A DNA stretch of 64,000 nt from Physcia stellaris (GCA_018902385.1 JABSSW010000081.1:1-64000); one strand, 5' to 3'. Positions 43,271 to 56,858 are shown, counted from the stretch's first letter. Notes: generated by a model from the sequence alone, not told the origin. Made by a program: numbers and translations.

Positions 43271-45986
43271 ACAACGTGTTTCAATTGCAAATCATTCGAC
43301 TTATTGTTTGTTGTTGTACAAAAAAATGCAAACAACATTTTTTCGAATTCGATGTTTGTTTTGCAAATAATCAGCATATTTCAATTTTGTCGAAATTCGA
43401 TCATATTTTTTGTCGATTTGAATTTTGAATGTTTTACAATTCAATCATATCGACGAATTTATAAAATTGATTTGAAACAAATATACAAATAATGTCACGA
43501 TAATCAAATATATTTTTTATTTTCATAAATTTGAATGTCGAATTTGCGTTTCAATACATCGTTGCAAACATAAAATGTTCATTATTTTGATAATAATCAA
43601 ACGTTTATTTCACGTCAAAAACGAAAATATCGAATGTTGAATACGCAAATAAAATTTCAACGAAATAATCGATCATATTCAAAATATTCTTGTATTCGTG
43701 TTCGAAAAAATCAAATCAATCAATGAAATCGATATCGAATAAATCATACGATTGATATGTTTGAACAAAATGTAATGAAATTTGACGTGCGATCACGATT
43801 CATTGAACACATTGTAAACAATCAAATATGTATGATTTCACATTTGAAATCATGAAAAATCAATATATTCGATTTTTAATGCGATTAAAAACGATGTTTG
43901 ACGAAAAATGATTTGTTTCGTCATGAATTTTTTGCAACAATGATGCGATTTCTGTTTTCGTGATACAAATACATCATTTTTCAACGTAAATATGCAATAG
44001 TCGATTTGTTGATTCGTTTCATCGATAATTGTTAATTTTACGTTTGAATGCGATCATCGTTGTTTTGTTCAAATTTTTCGATGATTTTTTTTGTACGTAA
44101 TATGTATAAATATTCGAATATCAAATTTTCTGAATGCAATTCAATTTTTTTCATTTGTTATATTTTCGACTCGAAAACTATTAATTATCGCATGTAATTT
44201 GAAGTCGTTTTTCGAATCATATGACGTAAAATCGAACAAAAAACATTGTTTTTTTACACAATAAAACGTTCAATTCATTCGAGCAATGATTTTTTCATCG
44301 TATTTTTTTATTTTTCGTTTTTCGTTTTTTGCAAACAATCGTTTTAACGTATCGCGATATTCGTTTTTGTCAATTTTTCAAAATCATTCGATATCGTTTT
44401 TGTATTTCGTGATTTCGTGATGCAAATTTTTAACTAATTGATTAAATTCGCAATTTTTTATTGAACGTCGAAAAAAATATTTTCGACGCATCGATTCGCG
44501 AATCAAAATTTGTTTTGTTTGATATTCGAACGTTCAAAATCGATTCGAAATTATCGAATATTTTCAACGCATGTTCGCGAAATTCGATTATTTATTTGTT
44601 TTTCGATATGAAAAATTTACAAATAAAAATATTTTTTTCAACATCAAATTTATACAGAAACAAAATTTCATTTATTTAGTAATTTAAACAATTTCGTTTT
44701 TTTTTTATTTGTCGATACAATCGTTTTTTTTGCGTCATTTTCGTTTTTTTCAAAATCGATGACATCGATTGATTTTTTTTTGTTGTCGTTTTATATTGTT
44801 TCGCGAATTTCATGTCGTTATTCATGTAATTTTTATCGTACAATTTTTGAAATTGATTTCAATCGATTATATTGTTGATGTAATCAATGTCGTCGATGTT
44901 TTTTGTTTTCGAAATTACATGAACATTTCGAATTAATGATGACAAAACGTAAAATCGTCGATTAATTTCAATCGTTTGATGTCATTTTTTTATTTTCATC
45001 ATGTCGTGAATTGAATTGATTTGAATTTTATTACGCATTCGTAACAATGAAATTAACGTTTCAATGTATTTCGTCGAATCAAAATTGTTTCGAAAATTTC
45101 GCGAATTTTTAATAATCAAAATCAAATTCAAACGATTTATCATTTTTTCATTCAATAAATAAAATTCGTCGTTTCGCATGAAATTGTTTGATTCGTGTTT
45201 TTGAATTTATACAAATTCGCATCAACGTTTGTTCAATTTTTGTCAATCGAAAATATTTCGAAATATTTTTCGATAACATGATGCATATTTTTGAAATTTT
45301 TCTCAATTTGTTTCACATTTTCAAATTTTCATGCATTTGTACAAAATATTGAATTATTCAATCAACATTGTTTTTCAATGTATAATTAAATTTTCGAATC
45401 ATTTTCGTGAAAACATTTTCGATTGAATCGATCATTTTTTTTCGTTTTTTTTGTTTTATGAACACGATTAATATTTGCAACATATCAAACACGTCGATTT
45501 TTTTCGTTGTTATTGACGTTCAATATCAATTTTTGAAATTACATTTTTGACGTCGTAAATGTTGCAATTCAATTTTTGAACGCGATTATTTCAAATTTTC
45601 AATGTTTTTCGTTTTTGTGATTCGATTGATTTTTAACGTTTCATCAATTTCGTTTTCGTTTTGTTGTCGATTTTTGATATATCGTTTTATATTTTTGATT
45701 GCGAATACGTTCAATTTTCGAATATCATGTCGAAATGTTTGCGTTTCGAAATTTCGTCGTTTATTGATACGTTAAAAATTTTTTTTCAAATAATTTATGT
45801 AATTTTGTTTGTCAATGTCGATATTTAAAAAAATTAAAATTTCGAATTTTTTGATGAAATGAATATAATGCACGAAATTGTGTATTTTGAATTGATTGAA
45901 TTGATCATTTGCATAATATGATTGCAAAACATTTTTGATCGTATCAAAAAATTTTAAATAATAATTCATTTGTCGTAACGTTTTTT
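43271..45986. other. AT-rich DNA without a recognised gene
   Basis: The frames at 44461-44679 (plus), 44982-45179 (minus) and 45772-46005 (minus) give no recognised domain. Strong base bias suggests old repeats. This is the target into which the 2.5-kb element at 45987 inserted. Confidence 0.45.
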
Positions 45987-46293
45987 TGTTATGAAATAAA
46001 TGCAATATGTAATAAATGAATGATAAAATGATTGAATTGTTATTATTTAAAAAACAAAATGCGAAATATGAATCAAATTGTCAAAACGTTAATTCGTTTT
46101 TGTCAAGATATTTTGATTTCAATTCTATGTGAAAATTTATCGTAACAAATGTCATCAACGAAAAAAAATCACAACGTTTTCGTTGTGTCACGTGACGAAA
46201 ACATGCGATTCATTCTTCGAAAAATTTATTAATAATACATAAAAAAAAAAAAAAAACGATTTGTTTTTCGTCAAAAAATCAAAAATTTTCAAG

Positions 46294-46440
46294 TCATGAT
46301 ATTGCGTTCGAACGCTTGATGTTTTTCAAATTCATGACGAAATGCATGATCGAAATGAATTGTTCGTAAATGTCGATGCAAATCATTGTTCGATTCGAAA
46401 ATATCATAGCATATGCGACAGACATGAAAAAAATTTGAAA
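46294..46440 (-). pseudogene. C-terminal C2H2 zinc finger of the element's protein
   Basis: One minus-strand frame reads VCRICYDIFESNNDLHRHLR followed by TIH at 46355-46426: C-x2-C, 12 residues, H-x4-H, with the central Phe and Leu at the normal places of a C2H2 finger. It ends soon after, near 46300. Confidence 0.65.
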
Positions 46441-46701
46441 AAAATTCGAAAAATAAATGAAACAAATAAATGAATCGAGAATTTGCAAATTGCGATCATT
46501 GATTGAAAACGTGAAATATTTGACATTTTGTATGACGAAATGCTCGATATTTCTGAAATAAACAAACGAAAAAAAATCGATGTTTTGTATGATAAAATGA
46601 TCGATTTTTCAAATCATTTATTGAAAATAAATTTGATGCGATTCGATTTCGCAAACGTATGTTGATTCAAACTTTTCGAATTTGAAATTTTCGAATTTTA
46701 A

Positions 46702-47028
46702 TTAATTGACTTGTTTTAATTGATTGCAAATTTGAATAAAACGTAATTTTCGATTGATAAAAAATGATAAAAAATTCGATTTTTTTTTGATGTGCAATAA
46801 ATTTGATTTTGTGCGTTTTTCAACAAATATTTCGAACAAATCATCGATAATAAAATAAAATATTTGATATTGATATTTTGATATTGATTTTAAGAAAAAA
46901 ATAAACGACGAAATAGACGAACAAACAATTGTTGCAATTTTCGTTTTTTTGATACGATTTTGAATGTCGCAATTGAAAAACGTGACGATTTTGATGCAAT
47001 GATTGAACGTGAAATTATTTCGATTCAA
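46702..47028 (-). pseudogene. DLFEIF segment of the zinc-finger-family protein
   Basis: Contains YQIFYFIIDDLFEIFVEKR, homologous to FYLIVNDLFRIFAEKS at 26360-26861 and FHLIVNDLHRMFVE at 22652-23113. This links the LTR-flanked element to the protein of the two 3.2-3.4 kb elements. Confidence 0.55.
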
Positions 47029-47146
47029 AATATTGACTTTCTTGATGTTGCAATCGATGTGACAAATGAAATATTTAAAAATGAATTTTTGACGATCGAA
47101 TTTGATTGATTAGAAAATAATGTGAACATCAATGTTGATTCATTCG

Positions 47147-47615
47147 TTAATAAAAATGTTGCAAAAATGTAAACATCATAATCATTGTTTTCGATATAAA
47201 GAAAAATGTTGATATTAATACAAATATTGCAATTGATATTATTTTTGCGAATTCATTTGTTGTGATTTTGACGAATTCGCTCGATGTAAATGTTGCAAAA
47301 ATTGTTGATTCGACGATCGATGCAATGAATGTACGTTTTGCAGTCATTGCTTTTGATATGAATATTGCGATTTCGATTGTAAATTTCGCAGATTTTTTAA
47401 TGATAATTTTGCACATAATTATAAAATTTAATGTTGTTCGAAAATTTCGTTTCGTAACGTTTGCATGCAAATGTCGTCAAACGAATTTTTTTTTGCTTTT
47501 TCGCAATGCGAATTTGTTCGATTTGTTGTTGTTGTTGCAAAAATTTTGCACGTTGTTTTTCGATGCGAATTTGTTTTGCAAAACGAATTTTTTTGATTTG
47601 TTGTTTTGCACGCAT
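47147..47615 (-). pseudogene. N-terminal finger-like and linker remnants
   Basis: 47397-47615 is basic and Gln-rich (KFLQQQQQIEQIRIAKKQKK), followed by a finger-like ACKRYETKFSNNIKF segment comparable to TCKRCKHSIKFDNNIKF of 25862-26278. 47147-47470 is a Ser/Thr/Ile-rich stretch that would be the linker. It is part of the 45987-48525 element. Confidence 0.5.
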
Positions 47616-48525
47616 TTTGATCAGACGAATTTTTTCTGTTCGTTTTTTTTCGATGTTGATTTAAAATTCTGCAAGAAAACGTCGTTTTTTTGCAATGCGA
47701 ATTTTTTTGCTCGTGTTTTTTTCATACGTGAATATATGACGTTTTGATTGAAAAAACAATTCGAACATGCATTGATGTAAATTTTTAAAAAATTTGTGTA
47801 TTGTCATTTGTTCACGAAAACAATGAAATGACACAATTTGCAATCAACAATTTGACGATTTCGTTTATCGAAACGTATATTTTCGATTATGTATAAATCG
47901 ACATTTATCATTTGCAATGTGATAAAATATTAATATAATCAATGATTGATCAACGAAATACGTTCGTATGATGAGTTTCGATCGAAAAAATGACTGATGA
48001 ATGTGAATGCAAAAAATATTGATTTCGACGAACTTGAAAAACTCGATGATTTTTGAAAATAAAAAATGTTGACGAATCTGAATAACTCGAATAAATTTCA
48101 TGAAGAATTTTAATGTCATGCGACTAAATATTGAATAATTAGACGTCATTTTGACTAAATTGTTGCAAACAATTAAATAATACTAATAAACAATACACAT
48201 GTTGTTGTCGTGTTTTTCGATTTGACGAAATGTTTTCGATGCGATATGTTATTTCGCAATAAGATTTTCGCGTTTTCGCGAATTGCTGTGACTTAATTGT
48301 TTCGTGCAGAAATTAATGATTTGACGATAGAAATCAAACAATCGTTTTGAATGATGTTATCATTTGTTATGAAATAATTGCAATGTGTAATAAATGAATG
48401 ATAAAATGATTAAATTGTTACTATTTAGAAAACAAAGTGAAAAATATGAATCAAATTGTCAAAACGTTAATTCGTTTTTGTCAAGATATTTTGACTTCAA
48501 TTCTATGTGAAAATTTATCGTAATA

Positions 48526-50920
48526 TTTTTGTGTACGAATACGATTTCGTTATTTGATAAAAATTGATCATAATCTTGATACAAAACAATATTTTTGATT
48601 TCGTTTTTTTGAAAAACGACGTCATTATCGATAACATTTGACGCAGTATTTATTTATATTGTGATTTTTGTCATTTATTCATTTTTGTAAAATGTTTAAA
48701 TTTATTCAATTCTGTATAAAACGAAACGCGACGATATGTTTTGTTCAATTGCACAAAAATTTCGTTTTTCGTTGTGCATTTTGCAATCATTGTTTTTCAT
48801 TCATTTATTGAAATAAATGTTCGTTGTGTTTTTTAATATTTGATATAACAAATCAAAAAACATTTTTTTATGTATATTGAATAAATGATGTTTTCATGCA
48901 AAATTTCGAATTGATTTGACGTATTCGTGTTTTTTTTTTCATTTTTTTTATTTTATCGTTCGATGCGTTGTTTTTTGATTTGTCGTTTGATTTTTTCGTG
49001 AATTCGAATGTTTCAAAACTTTTGTAAATTTTCAAATTTTGATTTTGAAACATAACAAATAAAATAATGCTGTTTATTTTTCATTTCAATGATTAATATT
49101 TGCTCGAAATAATCGACGAAAATGTCAATTAATATCGAATAACATCATCGCAATCTGTCGTCAACACATAATATTTTCAATTCATTTTTGACATATTTTT
49201 TCAAAATTATAAAATGTTATTAGCAAAAATATATCGAACGTTTCGAATACAAAAAATTTACGTTTTAACATGATTTTCATTGATTCGTGATAAAATTTGT
49301 TTTTCACAAAATTTTTTCAATTGTTTGTTTTTTTGAATATTGATATCAAGTTCAAAAACAACACGTTAAAACGTTTTCGTTGTTTTCGAATAAATTCATT
49401 CAAATTGTCAATATTTATATATATTGATCATAATTTTTGTTTTTGCAAATTGTCGTCAATGTCGTTTCGTCGATTTATAAACAAATAATTATCACGATCG
49501 ATTTTTCATTTAATTGTTTTTGAATTCGTTATCATCAATCGTCGATATGCATTTTCGTTCAAATTTTTTCATTATCGTTTGTGACATCGAATTCATTGAA
49601 ATCGTGTTTAATATATCGTCGTTCTGAAACATATGTTAAATTGTTTACGAATTTCTTGAATTTCATAAAAACTTTGATCATTTTAATGATGTTTTTATGA
49701 TAAAATTTGTATTTGTTGATCGTAATATCACGTGCGTTAACAATCGTTTTCAATTTTTTTCGAATTATTCGTCGTCGAAAATTTCAATTTTCATTCGTTC
49801 AAATTTATTCAATCATTTTTCGTCATTTTTGAAAAATATATGTTGTCACAAAAATTTTAATTTGAAATCGTCAAAAAAATTATTCACAATTTTTTTCGTT
49901 ACACGAATATTGAATAAATATTTTGCGAAAACGAAATCGATTTCGATTTGAAAAAAATGATAAATAACGACGTAATGTTTATTAAAATTTTTGAATTTTT
50001 GAATTATGTCGATATTGACATACGATATTTCAATTTTTTTGTCAATAATTTGTTCGTATATTATTGTTTTGTTTTAACGATTTTTCGTTTCATAATCATT
50101 TTCATACAATTTCGATACATTGTTGACGTTTGTCGAAATTTAATTTTCATTTGTATTTTTCGAAAATTGTTTTCGTGTTAATTTTTGAAATTGTTTTAAC
50201 ATCGATGCGAATACAATTGATTTTTTTGTAAATTTCAACATTTTTTTGCGTGATTGAATCGTCGCGATCGCGTCATAAATTTCACGACAAAATTTGACGT
50301 GTTTTGATTATGATTTAAATTTCGACGCGACAAAAATACAATTGTTATATCGTCAATTATTTCTTTTTTTCAATCGTATTTGTGTTTTTGTCGAAAATAT
50401 CGTGATATTTTGTTGATAATCATCGTACACAACAAAATTTTTCGATTATTAAATTTTTGCGTCGTTTCGCAAAAAACAATATTTTTGCGTCGTTTCGCAA
50501 AAAACAATACAAAAAAAATCGAAATCGAACAATCAAATATCAAACAAACAATGACACACGAATTTTTAAAAACACGTGTGTTCGAATCAACAATGACATC
50601 GACAATTCAATTGAAATATATAAACGAATTTGCGTATGTGTTCGATTTGTTATTTTTTGTTAAATCAATGCAAACAATAATTTTTATTAAATTATTTATT
50701 CAATGTTTATTGCGTGAATGAATCAACAAATGATCATGCGAATCACGATAAATATTATTGTTGATTTTTACGCGATTACGTTAATTGCAAACGTTCGAAA
50801 TCAAATTTTGAAAAATTAATCGATTCGAAATCATTCAAACATATCATAATTCGAAACGACAACATTTGTTTTTGCATTTGATCGTTATTTCGATATCGAA
50901 ACTTGACGAACGAATTGATT
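48526..50920. other. AT-rich DNA without a recognised gene
   Basis: The frames at 48868-49053 (minus), 49297-49488 (plus), 49559-49753 (minus), 49697-49951 (plus) and 50380-50721 (plus) are of biased composition and match nothing I know. Short exact duplication: TTTTTGCGTCGTTTCGCAAA occurs twice in tandem at about 50454-50504. Confidence 0.4.
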
Positions 50921-51756
50921 TGTAATGTTGACGATACGAATGATTGAATTGACAAAAAACAAAAAATAATCGAAAATATCGAAAATTGTCGTTCAATTGT
51001 TTCGTGATGATATTTGTATGAATAAATGAATAAATTACGAAATCAAAATTTTGTCAAATTCGAATCAATGAAATCGATCGACATATTTCATATATTAAAA
51101 TTCGTTTCAATTATTTATGCAAAATAATAAACATGTGAAAAAAATAAATACAAACAAAAAAATTTAAAAAATAATAAGTCATTTCGAAATTCATTTTTCA
51201 TTTTAAATTTTTTTTTTATCGTTTCGAAATTGATTTTTTTGAAAAAAATCACAATCATTGCGATCATGTCGTGTTGATACAAAAAATTTTCGTTTTCGTA
51301 ATGTGTTTTGATTTCGATCACGTAATTTTAAAAAAAAACGCGTTCGTTCAAAAACAAAATTTTTTTGATTAAATATAAAAAATTTCGAACAATCATTCAC
51401 GATTGTATTCAATCGTGTTTATTCGTTATTTCGTTTTTTATCGCAATTCGTTGAATTGACATGTTGTTTTCAATTTGCAATTCAATCGTTTTGATTAAAC
51501 GATTGACATAAATTCGCGCGACATTTTACAATGTTTTTTTTTTGCGATTTGAAAATCGTGAATTTCGCGTTCGAATACGTTTATAAAAAAACAAATCAAA
51601 AAAAATCAAAATTGTTTTGAAACAAATTCATTCGATTTCGAAAACGCGACAAAAATGACAAATATTTATTATTAATTTGTCGTTCGACGCGATCAAATTC
51701 ATTCACGTTCGTAACGTATGCGATTGTTTTTTAAACGAAACGATCAATAAAATTCG

Positions 51757-52194
51757 TTAAACGATTATCAAATCGAACAAAAAAAAATTGAACAATTGAA
51801 AACGAATTTGTTTTCGACAATTTTGCGAATTGCAAACGATTTCGATCAAAATAATTTTAATTTCAAACGACAACGTAAATTTAACGAAACGATCGAAAAT
51901 TATATTCAACATAATTCGTATTGCATTTATCAAAATCAATTCGACAAAAATGTTTCGAAATTGAATTACATTTTTCACGATTTTAACGATCAATTTTGTG
52001 TCACATTCGATATCAAAATACATTTCGACGAAATAAATTGAAAACAACGAAACAACGAATAAATCGACAATAAACACATGATCAAACGAAAAAATGTCGT
52101 AAAATTTATTGATATGTTGAATATAAACGTCATTCAAAAATTTAATAATCGTAAAAATGTGTTTTTTATCATTGCGAATCATTGCGTGTTTCAT
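51757..52194 (-). pseudogene. Unknown coding remnant in tandem unit 1
   Basis: A 145-codon hydrophobic frame, homologous to the frame at 53513-53788 through FRNIFVELILINA and IEIVCNSQNCR. The shared reading in two diverged copies hints at former coding. No domain is recognised. A plus-strand frame (51796-52041) overlaps it, so the true strand is not certain. Confidence 0.35.
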
Positions 52195-52373
52195 TTTTAT
52201 AACAATTATCGAAACGAAAACGTTGACGATTGCAAATTTAAAAAATGTTTAATTTGCGAAATTTTTTTTGATAATATTCATAATGTCATTGTTAATATCG
52301 TCGTTGATAAACATTTGTTTTCATCGATTAATCGAACATTTTCAAAATTTCGAAATATTGAAATTAAAAACAT

Positions 52374-52700
52374 TTATTTCGATGTTGAAAAATTTGAAAT
52401 GAAAATTTGAAAAAAAATAACAACAAAAATCAAATCGAAATAATTGTGTTTCAAAAACAATATTGTAAAAAAAATCAAAAATTGATGAAATGTTACATCA
52501 TCAATAAAATCGCTTATTTGAAAATTTTTGAATTCAAAAAAAAAATTATGATATATGTGAAAAAATGAATAAAAAAATTGAAATGAACAAATGAAAAAAA
52601 AATCGACGAATTCATACGTGTTATTGTTATGAAAATGAAATTCATTGCGACAACAATGCGTGTTTATCGAATTTGTCGTCACATTCATTGCGAAATTCAA
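52374..52700 (-). pseudogene. Unknown His/Asn-rich coding remnant in tandem unit 1
   Basis: Its N-terminus AMNVTTNSINTHCCRNEFHF recurs as EMNITTNSTNTRCRHNEFYF in the second unit (54340-54528). The Cys/His content might indicate metal binding, but no known finger pattern fits. Confidence 0.35.
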
Positions 52701-52818
52701 CGAAAAAATTGTTTTTTTGATGTGAATGATATAAATAAATAAACAATCAAAATCGAAATATAAAATATCGATAAAATATATAAAAATTGTCGTCGAATTG
52801 AATCGTAATGTTGTTTAT

Positions 52819-52850
52819 ATAAATAAATAAATAAATAAAAAATAAAAAAC
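52819..52850. repeat. (ATAA)n microsatellite
   Basis: About five ATAA units followed by A-rich sequence at the junction of tandem units 1 and 2. Confidence 0.7.
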
Positions 52851-55399
52851 AAAACATTGTCGAATACAAATCAATAAAATTTATCAATATGTTTTATGTT
52901 TTGAAAATTATTTATGCGAATTATTAAAATGCAAAACAAAAAAAAAAATACATACAAAAAAATTCAATAAAAAATAGAAAAATTATTTTTCATTCAAGTT
53001 TTCAAATCAAATTTTTTTCATTGTTTTTTCATTGTTACAAAATTTAAATTTTTGAAAAAATTATAATTATCGCGAACAAATCAAATTGATGCATATAATT
53101 TTCGTTCATGTAATGAATTTTCGTTTTCGACACGTAATTTTGTAAAAAAAAATTACGCTTAATCAAAAACAAAATTTTTTGTTAAAATACAGAAAATTTC
53201 GCGCAATTATTCACGATTTCATTCATTTTCGATTGTTCGTAAAAAACTTTTTATTGAAAATTTCTGAAACGACATATCGTTTTCAATGAAAAAATCGATT
53301 GTTTGAATTAATCGTCGAACGTGTTCGCGCGTTTTTTTATATATTTTTTTTTTTGCAAATTGAAATTCGTGAACGTTGATTTCGAACAAATTTAAATTTT
53401 TCAAATTTTGACGACGAAAAATTGAAATTGAACATAATCATTCGATTTCGAAAATGCGAAAAAAATGAAAAACATTTATCATGAATTTGTCGTTTGAAAC
53501 GATAAAATTCATTCATGTTTGCAAAATATGCGTTTGATTTTTGAAAAAAAAAAAATTTTTGATTAACATTTGTTGTGCGATAATCACGTCAAACAAAAAT
53601 AAAAATTCGATAAAACGCGAACGAATAATTTGTCGACAATTTTGCGAATTACAAACGATTTCGATTATAAAAATTTTGATTTTTGACGATAACGAAAATT
53701 TGACGACACGAACGAAAATTATGTTCAACATGAACGTTACGACATTCATTAAAATCAATTCGACAAAAATGTTTCGAAAACGAATCACATTTTTTATCGT
53801 TTTAATGATTATTTTCGTGTCACATTCGAAATTAAAATAAATTTCGAAAAAAATGAATCAAAAAAAAACGAAACAACGAATAAAATAACGATAAACGCAT
53901 GTTCAAACATGAAAAAATCGTATGAATGATTAACATGAAAAAAATAAATAATTTTCAAAATCAACGATCGTATAAATATAATTAATTTCATTTCGAATCG
54001 TTGCGTTTTTCATGATTCGAATAATTTCGAAACGAATGATTTGATTAACGAACAAACGAAAAAATGTTCAATGAAAAAAAAATTGCGTTCACGATAATGA
54101 CGATATACATGTTAAAAAACATTTGTTCGTATCAATTGATCGAAAATTGTTAAAATTTCAAAATATTGAAATTCAAACGTTTATTTCGAAATCAAAAATT
54201 GCGTAAATCGTAACAAATGTGAAATTCTAAAAAATTGTTGCAAAGAAAAATAAACGATTGATAAAAAATAATGACATTAATAAAATTATTTACGTTGAAA
54301 AAAATCGAACAAAATCACGATCGAAAAATGAATTGAATTTTATTTCGAAAAATAAATACAACAATGTAAAAAAAAAAAATCATATTCGTCATTGTTTTGA
54401 AAATAGAATTCATTGTGACGACATCGCGTGTTTGTCGAATTTGTCGTTATATTCATTTCGAAATTCGACGAAAAAATTGACGTATGATGTTGACAATATG
54501 TATAAATGAATAAACAAAAACGAAACATACGACATCGTTAAAATAATTGAAAGTTTTCGTCGAACTAAATCGTGATTATTGTTTGTATGAATAAAAAAAT
54601 AAATTAAAAATAAAAATTCAACATTGTTAAATACAAATCGATGTGATCGATCGATATATTTCATGTTTTAAAATTTGTTTCAATTATTTATGCGAATCAT
54701 CAAAAAACAAATACAATTCAAAAAATTCGCAAACAATAAAAAAATCATTTTGAAATTCATTTTTCATCGTACATTTTTTTTTTTTTTTTCTCGTCACAAA
54801 GTTTGAAATTTTGAAAAAGACAACAATCACGACAATTAAATTCAATTGATACATTTATTTTTTGTTATTATAATGCGTTTCAACTTTCATGACGTAATAA
54901 TTGAAAAAAAAAAACGATGATAAACATTTGTTCGCATCAATGAATCAAAAATCGATAAAATTTCAAAATATTGAAATTAAAAACATTTAATTCGATGTCA
55001 AAAATTGCATAAAAAATGAAAATAAAATCGCGACAAATGCGAAAACATGAAAAAAATCGAAAAACAAAAATGCAAAATTGATAAAATGACGATTTTATCA
55101 ATAAAATCGTTTATTTGAAAATCGATGAACGTGAAAAATATAAATTGAACGATTGTTTTTGAAATGAAAAAATTATCAATAAACAACATTAACGAAAAAC
55201 ACGTTTCGATAAACATTTAACAACGATTTTTTGTTATCACGCGTTCGAACAAATTTGTCATTCAAATTCGCGTTATTTTTTTCAATTTTCAAAACGATAT
55301 GTTTTGAAACAAAAACGTAACATATTTTGAACGTAATCATCGATTGAAATTTATTTGTTTGATAAAATGTCGATTGTTTCGACAAAATTAAATTAATTC

Positions 55400-56090
55400 A
55401 TTGTTTATTAAATTTTTCATGATTGTTATTATCATGTTTCGCGAAAAAATTTGACAAAAAATAATCGTCGATTATTGATCGAATAAACGCATTCAACGAA
55501 ACTTGAATATAAACGAAACGATATACAAAAAAATCAATGTTGTGTTGAATATCGAAATTACAATTTACATATTTGTTGACGACAAAATAAACAACGTCAT
55601 CGTTAAAACAAAATTGCAATCGATTTTCGATCGATTTATCGAACGATTCGAAAATGTTTTTCGTAACGTTTTTAAAACATAAATTGAAACGTGTTTTGTT
55701 CATTGAACACAAAAATGTAACAACAAAAAAAAAACGTGATAATTTTTTTTCAATTTTGAAATCACAAAAATTTTTTTTTCAATTCGATCAAATCATTATT
55801 AATTGTAAACGTCGAAAAAAAATTATAAACATGAAATGCAAAATGCGAAAATTGATTAACATCGACATATCATTTGTTAACATAACGATAAACGATTTGA
55901 AATTTAAATTATTTATAAGAATGTTGAAAAAAAATTTGAAATTCGATTTCGTCACAAAAATTATCTATTACAAATTGAAAAACAGTAAAAAACAATGATG
56001 TAATTCGATTCGATCTTGAAAAATCGTTTTGTTTGAAATGTATTGTTTGAATTTAATTCGCATTTTTTACGATTGATTTATTTAATTAAA
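55400..56090. other. AT-rich DNA with two unassigned frames
   Basis: Frames at 55398-55712 (minus, 104 codons) and 55654-55998 (plus, 114 codons, basic) overlap end to end and match no family I recognise. Confidence 0.35.
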
Positions 56091-56097
56091 TTGATCG

Positions 56098-56520
56098 TCG
56101 AGTCAAATTTCAAATCGACATGTTCGAATTTGACTTGAGTTTGATTCAAATTCAAACTTTTTATTTAAAATTTGAGTTTGATTTGATCAAATTTCAAATT
56201 CAATGTTGAAATTTGAACTTGATTTGAAAATAACATCATATATTAATTATAATAAAAAATTTCTAATAATAAAAAGTTATTAATAAATGCATTATTTTTT
56301 TGCATTACTTTTTTTAAAACGTAATATTTATTTCAAATTTGATTATTTTTAAAAAAAATCAAATCAAATCAAGTTTTCAAGTTCAAACTTCAAATTCAAT
56401 TACAAAGTTTGACTTGATGTCAAGACAAATTTCAAATTCAAAATTTCAAATTTGATTCGATTTTTCGAATCAAATTTTTTGATTTTTTTTCAAATTTTTG
56501 ATTCGACGCGATCAGTTTAT
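56098..56520. mobile_element. MITE-like inverted-repeat element with subterminal TTTGAA-type repeats
   Basis: Both ends are built from repeated short words (CAAATTTCAAATTCAA, TTTGACTTGA, AAGTTCAAACTT and variants) in roughly inverted arrangement: left part 56098-56225, right part 56365-56520. They flank an AT-only core (56225-56360). Such arrays of subterminal repeats are typical of hAT-type elements. The element retains many AG and CT steps, unlike its surroundings, so it entered late. No transposase is present. Confidence 0.5.
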
Positions 56521-56858
56521 ATTTAACGAAAATACGATACAAATTTTGAACGACATTTGAAATCATTATTAATTATATTGTAATTTGCACAAAATTCATC
56601 AAAAATTTTTCGAAACAAAAATCAATGCAAAAACGATCGTTATTGAATATTCAATGTCGAACAGAAATTTTTTAAAAAAAAAAAAAAAATTTTCATGAAT
56701 CGTCGAATTCAAAAAAAAAATTTCAAATGATTTTTGTCGACGTTAATTGTGACAAAAAAAATGACGCGAAATATCGTGACGACTGTGACGAACGTGCATC
56801 GAATTCAACATCTGACAAAATTAACATCGATTTAACATCGTTATCTTATCACATCGAA

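Larger units (their letters stand above)
45987..48525 (-). mobile_element. LTR-flanked element carrying a C2H2 zinc-finger gene, no pol recognised
   Basis: LTRs of 161 bp (45987-46147 and 48365-48525) belong to the same family as those of the 3.9-kb element. TTTTT follows and precedes the ends (45982-45986 and 48526-48530), consistent with a 5-bp duplication, although such a run is weak evidence. The first 100 bases inside the left LTR (46148-46245) also match the 3.9-kb element at 37857-37970. The interior encodes, on the minus strand, a finger-like segment (47397-47466), a DLFEIF segment (46702-47028) and a C2H2 finger (46355-46420). No gag, reverse transcriptase or integrase was seen. It is broken. 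Confidence 0.75.
50930..55400. repeat. Tandem array: three copies of a 1.8-kb unit, the third shortened
   Basis: Copies begin at about 50930, 52740 and 54520. Landmarks recur with about 1.8-kb spacing: TTATGC-AATAAT with an A-rich stretch (51115, 52910, 54680), CGACAATTTTGCGAATT (51817, 53634), and ACATTTGTT then AATATTGAAATT (52311, 54119, 54924). The third copy lacks about 1 kb in its middle. Minus-strand frames recur too: 51757-52194 with 53513-53788 (both contain IEIVCNSQNCR), and 52374-52700 with 54340-54528 (TTNSINTHCCRNEF / TTNSTNTRCRHNEF). The nature of the unit is unknown. Confidence 0.65.

Noticed and set aside
47262-47747. 161-codon plus-strand Cys/Phe-rich frame as a gene
   Set aside because: It is the complement of the zinc-finger-family remnant on the minus strand; its Phe/Cys richness comes from the Lys/Gln-rich opposite frame.
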